DNA from: Lachnospiraceae bacterium UBA7729
Lineage (GTDB): Bacteria; Bacillota; Clostridia; Lachnospirales; Lachnospiraceae
NCBI GenBank assembly: GCA_002482005.1
Contig: DLFD01000084.1
Coordinates: 1-44,878 of the forward strand
DNA length: 44,878 nucleotides
Direction of reading: 5' to 3'
Shown here: piece after piece, positions 40,244 to 44,878 of the stretch
How the letters are laid out: each line of letters opens with the position of its first letter
Position numbering within the stretch: position 1 is the first letter of the stretch
The notes under the pieces: model-generated
What the model saw: the letters and a program-made list of their open reading frames with translations, nothing else
Databases searched by the model: none
What the model was told of the DNA's origin: nothing
Program-made: the position numbers and the translations under genes

Positions 40244-40948
40244 TTGAGGAAAGTTGGCATCATCGGCGCGATGGAAGTCGAGGTCGAGACATTAAAGAGA
40301 GACATGAAGCCTGACCATGTCGTGGAGAAGGCCGGCATGGAGTTCTACGACGGCATTCTTAACGGCATGCCGGTCGTGGTCGTCCGCTCCGGGATCTGCA
40401 AGGTCAACGCAGCCGTCTGCACCCAGATCCTGATCGACGATTTCAAGGTCGACGGAATCATCAACACCGGCGTCGGCGGATCGCTGAACGCCGACATCAA
40501 CATCGGGGACATCGTCATATCGACGGATGTCGTCCATCACGACGTCAACGCGGTCGAGTTCGGGTATGCGCTCGGCCAGATCCCGCAGATGAAGGTCTTC
40601 TCCTTCCCGGCGGACGAGGACTTCGCGGAGAAAGCAAAGGCAGCCTGCGGCCGCGTGAACCCGGACATCAAAGTCTGGCGCGGCAGAGTCTGCAGCGGCG
40701 ACCAGTTCGTGTCCAGCCAGGAGCAGAAGGAAGCCATCATCAAGGCGTTCCACGGCTACACCACTGAGATGGAAGGGGCGGGGATCGCTCAGACAGCTTA
40801 CCTGAACCACGTTCCCTTCATCATCGTGAGAGCCATCTCCGACAAGGCTGACAATTCGGCGTACGTCGATTACGCAACCTTCGAGAAGAAGGCTGCCGAG
40901 CACAGCATCCGCCTCGTGGAGGCGCTGATGGGAGACCTGGCACAGTAA
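40244..40948 (+). CDS. mtnN: 5'-methylthioadenosine/S-adenosylhomocysteine nucleosidase
   Basis: Hydrolyses MTA and SAH to adenine and the thio-ribose, clearing inhibitory products of SAM reactions. The 234 residues show VGIIGAMEVEVETL at the start, IINTGVGGSLNADINIGD, the substrate Glu in TEMEGAGIAQTAYLN and the catalytic Asp in RAISDKADNSA. The start is a TTG at 40244, with AAGGAG seven bases upstream; an ATG twenty codons earlier lies inside the tandem repeat and lacks a site. Second gene of the deoD operon. Confidence 0.94.
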   Translation: MRKVGIIGAMEVEVETLKRDMKPDHVVEKAGMEFYDGILNGMPVVVVRSGICKVNAAVCTQILIDDFKVDGIINTGVGGSLNADINIGDIVISTDVVHHDVNAVEFGYALGQIPQMKVFSFPADEDFAEKAKAACGRVNPDIKVWRGRVCSGDQFVSSQEQKEAIIKAFHGYTTEMEGAGIAQTAYLNHVPFIIVRAISDKADNSAYVDYATFEKKAAEHSIRLVEALMGDLAQ

Positions 40949-40974
40949 ATAAAAAAAGAAGGGAGAATAGCAGC

Positions 40975-41217
40975 ATGGATTACAGGACACATGGAACCTG
41001 TTCCACAGCGATCCACTTTGATATCGATGAGAACAGATGCGTGCACAATGTCACATTTGACGGTGGCTGCAACGGCAACCTGAAGGGCATCGGCAAACTG
41101 GTCGAAGGAATGCCGGCCCAGAAGGTCATCGACACCCTCGAGGGAACCACATGCGGGTTCAAGAGGACCTCATGTCCGGACCAGCTTGCCAAAGCGCTGA
41201 AGGCAGCGCTCGCCTGA
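40975..41217 (+). CDS. TSCPD-domain protein (TIGR03905-like)
   Basis: Small protein of 80 residues with a Cys-containing TSCPD domain as found at the C-terminus of some ribonucleotide reductases. The signature TCGFKRTSCPDQLA lies near the end, with FDGGCNGNLKGIGKLVEGM before it. Its role is unknown; the motif suggests metal or thiol chemistry. Starts 26 bp after mtnN with AAGGGAG upstream and closes the operon at a strong terminator. Confidence 0.88.
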   Translation: MDYRTHGTCSTAIHFDIDENRCVHNVTFDGGCNGNLKGIGKLVEGMPAQKVIDTLEGTTCGFKRTSCPDQLAKALKAALA

Positions 41218-41239
41218 CATTACTGATATTACTAACATT

Positions 41240-41279
41240 AAAAAAGACCGGGGCTTCGTCTTTATGCCCCGATCTTTTT
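41240..41279. terminator. Bidirectional terminator
   Basis: Stem AGACCGGGGC/GCCCCGATCT (one mismatch) flanked by runs of A and T. It serves the TSCPD gene and the leftward transglutaminase gene. Confidence 0.88.
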
Positions 41280-41346
41280 GTATGCAGATCTTTTTGCATG
41301 CGGATCCTCCTGTTCTATCCGAAGGACAGGAGGGTCCGCTCTTTCC

Positions 41347-42426
41347 TCATCTTCGCCTCTTCGGCCTGTATGCTGTCTTGTGCAGCGTCGGGTAGCGATA
41401 CTTCACATAACCTCTCTCAACCAGCATATTTGCGGATCTCTTCCTTGTCGCAGAGATGATCCTTGTTTCGTGCTTCGGCCTGGTCCTCGATCCGATCAGC
41501 AGATAGTCGTGCATAATGCCCCAGGACTGGTCATCCCACGTTGTATCGACCAGATACCAGTTCCCGTCTTCCATCTTCACGTAATTCCACATATGGTTGC
41601 CGGGTCCTGAACTCGACTTGTAGACCTTCCCGACGACGCAGACACAAGGGATATTCATGCGGTCGCAGAGAGCCTTGAAAAGTTTGGCATAAGCCGTGCA
41701 GACTCCGTAGCCGCCCCAGTAGCCGGCTGCCGCGCTGCTGCAGATATCTTCTCCCGAGTCGTAGTATGTCAGCTTGCGGCATACGTAATCATGGATGGCT
41801 ACAACCTTCGCGTAACGGCTGTTCCCTGCTCTCCTGGCCTTTTTCCGGATCGTCCTCACGGACCCTGCCGTCTTCGCATTGAAAGAACCGACCGTCACAC
41901 CCCTTAAGTAATAGATATTTTTGAAACTCAGGCCTGTGAAGACTCCTTTCCCCGTATCGGCATTCCACAACGAAAGAATTTCGGCATCCCAGCTATCCCA
42001 GTCTGCCATCCAGGCCGCCTGCGGATAGTCGTACTCAAAAGCCTTCATAGCCATGTAATAAGCTTTGTTGATCAGCTCCTTCCCTTTCTGATAAGCCTGG
42101 TCCTTGATCGGATAACCCCAGCGGTCCACATGAAACCCTGGCCTGTATCCTGCCTTGAAACTGACCTGGAAGCAGACGACCTTCTTCTCCCGTATATAAT
42201 GTTTGACCAGAGCACTATAGATCCTGCGTGCCATAGTCTTCGTCATCGTATTGCCGCTCAGCTGAGAGCCGTAGCGATAACGGTACGCTGCCTGGGCAGT
42301 CCCCCCTGCTCCTGTTCCCGGAAGGACAGGCGCCGCTGCAGTTATGATCAGCGCAAGGAGCGCCACCCGCAGGAAAAAAACAAGCCTGCGATGAATATCT
42401 GTCTTTATCCTTACCATAGTCTTCAT
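41347..42426 (-). CDS. Secreted transglutaminase-like protein
   Basis: Exported protein of 359 residues with a signal peptide (about 1-47, ending AQA). The transglutaminase-core fold carries Cys243 (GVCTAYAKLF), His278 (GNHMWNYVKM) and Asp294 (LVDTTWDD), a complete catalytic triad. In Firmicutes such proteins cut or crosslink extracellular or cell-wall peptides; the substrate is not visible. The C-terminus is strongly basic (TAYRPKRRR). GGAAGGG lies just before the ATG. Shares a terminator with the deoD operon. Confidence 0.88.
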   Translation of the reverse strand: MKTMVRIKTDIHRRLVFFLRVALLALIITAAAPVLPGTGAGGTAQAAYRYRYGSQLSGNTMTKTMARRIYSALVKHYIREKKVVCFQVSFKAGYRPGFHVDRWGYPIKDQAYQKGKELINKAYYMAMKAFEYDYPQAAWMADWDSWDAEILSLWNADTGKGVFTGLSFKNIYYLRGVTVGSFNAKTAGSVRTIRKKARRAGNSRYAKVVAIHDYVCRKLTYYDSGEDICSSAAAGYWGGYGVCTAYAKLFKALCDRMNIPCVCVVGKVYKSSSGPGNHMWNYVKMEDGNWYLVDTTWDDQSWGIMHDYLLIGSRTRPKHETRIISATRKRSANMLVERGYVKYRYPTLHKTAYRPKRRR

Positions 42427-42478
42427 AGCACCCTTCCCGCTTCAGCCAGGACAGGCAGACGGACATGACCGCTCCCTG

Positions 42479-42685
42479 TCATTCCCTCACTTCATAGGAA
42501 TATTCCCATATATCGTTATACGATACAAGCGGATACTCGGTCAAGGTGCACATCAGGATATATGTCTCATACGGGTTCACCACGTACAGCCGGTACATAT
42601 GACACCTCTCCAGGATCTCATTCATCTCCGGCTTCGTGCATTCTGCATTGTAAGATCCCTCCCGGATCTTTTTGACAATGTAATC
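42479..42685 (-). pseudogene. Short coding remnant or small protein upstream of the transglutaminase gene
   Basis: An open frame of 68 codons begins right after TGA, with the first ATG at codon 21 (42625), giving 48 residues. The translation (RLYVVNPYETYILMCTL, then WEYSYEVRE) is protein-like but unrecognised. TTTACA and TATGCT lie upstream on the same strand. Either a small gene with an unusual start or the tail of a lost gene. Confidence 0.35.
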
Positions 42686-42739
42686 TCAGCATATATCATC
42701 CCGGGTATCTGTAAACCGAAAGTTTCTTCCTGATCCTTA

Positions 42740-42850
42740 TGTCAGATTCAAGATCCGCTCCGCGATCTTACTGCCCCCGTCATCAGATCGCAGATTCGTT
42801 CACATCCTACTACTCCCGTCGTCAAATTGCAGACTCGCTCACGATCTTCT
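42740..42850. repeat. 39-40 bp tandem repeat at the 3' end of the MATE gene
   Basis: About 2.7 units start near 42740, 42780 and 42819. The last one contains the MATE stop codon and its final codons. Confidence 0.8.
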
Positions 42851-44211
42851 TGTTCAGCCACTTCATGCTGAGATAGCGCGCGGTGAAGATAATGCTGCGA
42901 ACTGCCCAGTCGACTGACATGCCGATCCATACAGCGATCGGACCAAAATGAAATACACGGATCAGCACTACTACCAGGAAGACTCTGGCAGTCCACATGG
43001 TGATGCTGGAGGTGAGCATCGAGAAACGGACGTCTCCTGCCGCCCGGAATCCATATGCAGGAATGAATGCGAGGATCCAGACGATCGGCTTCGTTATGCT
43101 GATGTAGACCATCATATCAAAACACATCCTGCCTGCAGCCGGCTCGAGTCCGGCAAGGAAGATGATGGGTTTGGTAAGGACAAACACAAGAGCGACCGTG
43201 AAGAGCATGACGATCCAGGCAAAGAATGTGATCCTGCAGATATAATATTTTGCTTCCTCTCTCCGTCCGGCTCCGATGCATTGACCGACAACCGTCATCA
43301 GGCCGATGCCGATTCCGATCGCAGCCACACCATTCAGGTTCTCAAGAAGGATGGTCAGCGCCTGGGCTGCGATAGCGGTAGTTCCGAGAGTCGATACCGA
43401 TGACTGGATGACCAGCTTTCCAAACTGAAACATCCCGTTCTCGATACCAGAAGGAATACTGATGGCAAGTACATCACGAATGATGCGCCAGTGAGGTGAA
43501 GTCAGGTACCTTCTGAGAACGATCTGCTGTCTGTCCCTGCGAAGCATGACCAGGAGGATCAGAGCGTTCAGGACTCTTGAGAACAAAGTGGCATAGGCGG
43601 CTCCTGCGACTCCCATCTGCAGGCCAAAGATAAGGATGGCATTGCCGACGATGTTCACACCGTTGCAAAGTGCAGATATTGTCATCGGAAAACGGCTTTC
43701 TCCGCCTGCCCTGTAAAAAGGCTGCGCCACAGTTCGAAAGAGCGATGAAAGGGTAAGAGAGCGCTGTGATAAGGAAATAGGTGATGGAATTCTCCATAAC
43801 ATCGGCTTCCACCTTGCCGAACGTAAGTCTCAGAAGAGGCACACGGAAGACAAGCGCAGCAACCGTCAGCACTGTAGAAAAAACGATGTTTACCATGACG
43901 ATCTGTTCCGCCGCAACATTCGTCTTATCCTTGTTATTCCGTCCTATATAGAAGGAACAGATGATCGTTCCGCCCGTGGCAAGGGCGGCGAAGACCTGAA
44001 TGACCAGAACGTTGATCGAGTCGACAAGGGAAACAGCGGAGATCGCCGCACTGCCGCATCTTGAGACCATGATGGTATCCATCATGCCCATGAGGGTGTT
44101 GAGAAGCTGCTCAGCCATTAACGGAATAAGAAGTTTCATAAGTGCATTCCTGTCGAACAGCAGGTTCTGGAAATCGATCTTTGATCTGTCATACAGCTGA
44201 ATCTTTTTCAT
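42822..44211 (-). pseudogene. MATE-family transporter gene with a one-base frameshift
   Basis: The first frame (from ATG 44211, with GGGGAGA upstream) codes the first MatE half up to ALSNCGAAF; the second frame resumes at YRAGGESRFPMTISALCNGVN to the stop at 42822. Joining them gives about 463 residues, normal for a MATE exporter. The switch needs removal of one base in the run of five A at 43715-43719 (plus strand). This could be a true loss, a phase-variable tract or a sequencing error. No promoter is visible, only the tRNA terminator upstream. Confidence 0.85.
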
Positions 44212-44230
44212 AGGATCTCCCCTATATAGA

Positions 44231-44253
44231 AAAAAGCAGGCGAAAGCCTGCTT
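44231..44253 (-). terminator. Terminator of the tRNA cluster
   Basis: AAGCAGGC TTTC GCCTGCTT hairpin followed by a T-run on the minus strand. Confidence 0.88.
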
Positions 44254-44301
44254 GATCAACTGTCTGTTCCGCCTGCCGAATACCTTAAGACAAAAAAATA
44301 G

Positions 44302-44374
44302 TGCCCAGAGCAGGAATCGAACCGGCGACATAAGGATTTTCAGTCCTCCGCTCTACCAACTGAGCTATCTGGGC
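44302..44374 (-). tRNA. tRNA-Phe (GAA)
   Basis: Acceptor GCCCAGA/TCTGGGC, D-arm GCTCAGTTGGTAGAGC, anticodon loop CTGAAAA with GAA, T-loop GGTTCGATTCC. The T-stem has one mismatch. CCA is not encoded. Confidence 0.95.
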
Positions 44375-44380
44375 ACATAG

Positions 44381-44454
44381 TTGCGGGGGAAGGATTTGAA
44401 CCTACGACCTCCGGGTTATGAGCCCGACGAGCTTCCAGACTGCTCTACCCCGCG
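44381..44454 (-). tRNA. Initiator tRNA-fMet (CAT)
   Basis: Begins CGCGGGG, with the C1-A72 mismatch and three consecutive G-C pairs next to the anticodon loop (GGGCTCATAACCC), both hallmarks of the initiator. Confidence 0.95.
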
Positions 44455-44489
44455 ATATCAGATTAGATTCAGATCAAAGATCTGAAGAA

Positions 44490-44571
44490 TGGATGGCGGT
44501 GGATTCGAACCACCGAAGCAATTTGCAGCAGATTTACAGTCTGTCCCCTTTGGCCACTCGGGAAGCCATCC
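44490..44571 (-). tRNA. tRNA-Tyr (GTA)
   Basis: Class II tRNA with a long variable arm; acceptor GGATGGC/GCCATCC, anticodon loop CTGTAAA with GTA, T-arm GGTGGTTCGAATCCACC. Confidence 0.95.
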
Positions 44572-44646
44572 ATATTGTGCTGATTGAATCAGCATATTGT
44601 ATTCTACACGATGGTCTTACAAAAATCAACCACGTTTTAAATACGA

Positions 44647-44719
44647 AGCCGATGATCGGACTCGAACCGATAACCTGCTGATTACAAATCAGCTGCTCTG
44701 CCAATTGAGCCACATCGGC
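44647..44719 (-). tRNA. tRNA-Thr (TGT)
   Basis: Acceptor GCCGATG/CATCGGC, anticodon loop with TGT flanked by GATT/AATC, T-arm ATCGGTTCGAGTCCGAT. Confidence 0.95.
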
Positions 44720-44764
44720 ATATCAAGGACCGTATCATCAGTCACACAGAATTAAGAAGATAAA

Positions 44765-44838
44765 CGACCCAGACCGGGTTCGAACCGGTGACCTTCGCCG
44801 TGACAGGGCGACGCTCTAACCAACTGAGCCACTGGGCC
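44765..44838 (-). tRNA. tRNA-Asp (GTC)
   Basis: Acceptor GGCCCAG/CTGGGTC with one G-U, anticodon loop CTGTCAC with GTC. The bases beyond it (ACCTTGAAAACCGC on plus) resemble rRNA-operon spacer, so the cluster probably trails an rRNA operon. Confidence 0.95.
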
Positions 44839-44878
44839 ATGATCACACATACCTTGAAAACCGCACACAAAATCTTCA

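Overview
The window looks like chromosomal DNA of a fairly GC-rich Lachnospiraceae-type Clostridium (inference). Supporting signs are pyruvate phosphate dikinase, a CBS-domain Mn-dependent pyrophosphatase, TSCPD, DegV and YcxB proteins, strong AGGAGG ribosome sites, sigma-A promoters with 17-bp spacers, CcpA/CIRCE-style operators and U-tract terminators. Nearly all genes are housekeeping or metabolic. I see no phage, transposase or CRISPR.

Layout, left to right. 1-5 kb: a 5'-truncated tRNA-dihydrouridine synthase faces a leftward run of NUDIX hydrolase, Gfo/Idh/MocA oxidoreductase and MalY/PatB aminotransferase, then a CIRCE-controlled Hsp20. 5-12.2 kb (all leftward): a CLC channel with fluoride-type motifs, a small protein behind pgi, pgi, a YcxB-like protein and ppdK. 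12.4-22.8 kb: a catabolic regulon made of a D-2-hydroxyacid dehydrogenase, TRAP transporter (DctM, DctQ, DctP), FGGY kinase, DhnA/LsrF-type class I aldolase, zinc polyol dehydrogenase, RpiR regulator and glycerate 2-kinase. Its two promoters carry the same pair of palindromes at the same spacing. 23-25.6 kb: TatD and an HTH/HipA-like kinase pair. 25.8-36 kb: metG, HdeD-like, DegV, murA, a MATE exporter, flavin reductase-like protein and CBS-pyrophosphatase. 36-42.5 kb: a CobO/BtuR with a repeat-built N-terminus, divergent from a secreted Ser/Glu-rich beta-lactamase-fold protein, then deoD-mtnN-TSCPD and a secreted transglutaminase. 42.8-44.9 kb: a MATE gene broken by one base, then five tRNAs (Asp, Thr, Tyr, fMet, Phe), probably behind an rRNA operon just outside the window.

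How the regulon may work (inference): TRAP uptake of a sugar acid, oxidation to a keto-acid, phosphorylation, aldol cleavage to DHAP plus a three-carbon semialdehyde, reduction to glycerate and phosphorylation to 2-phosphoglycerate. Neighbouring PPDK could then take the product to pyruvate.

Two genome-habit signals stand out. First, tandem repeats of roughly 40-50 bp sit on the 3' ends of several unrelated genes. Second, a mosaic 35-70 bp repeat lies directly after three unrelated leftward terminators.
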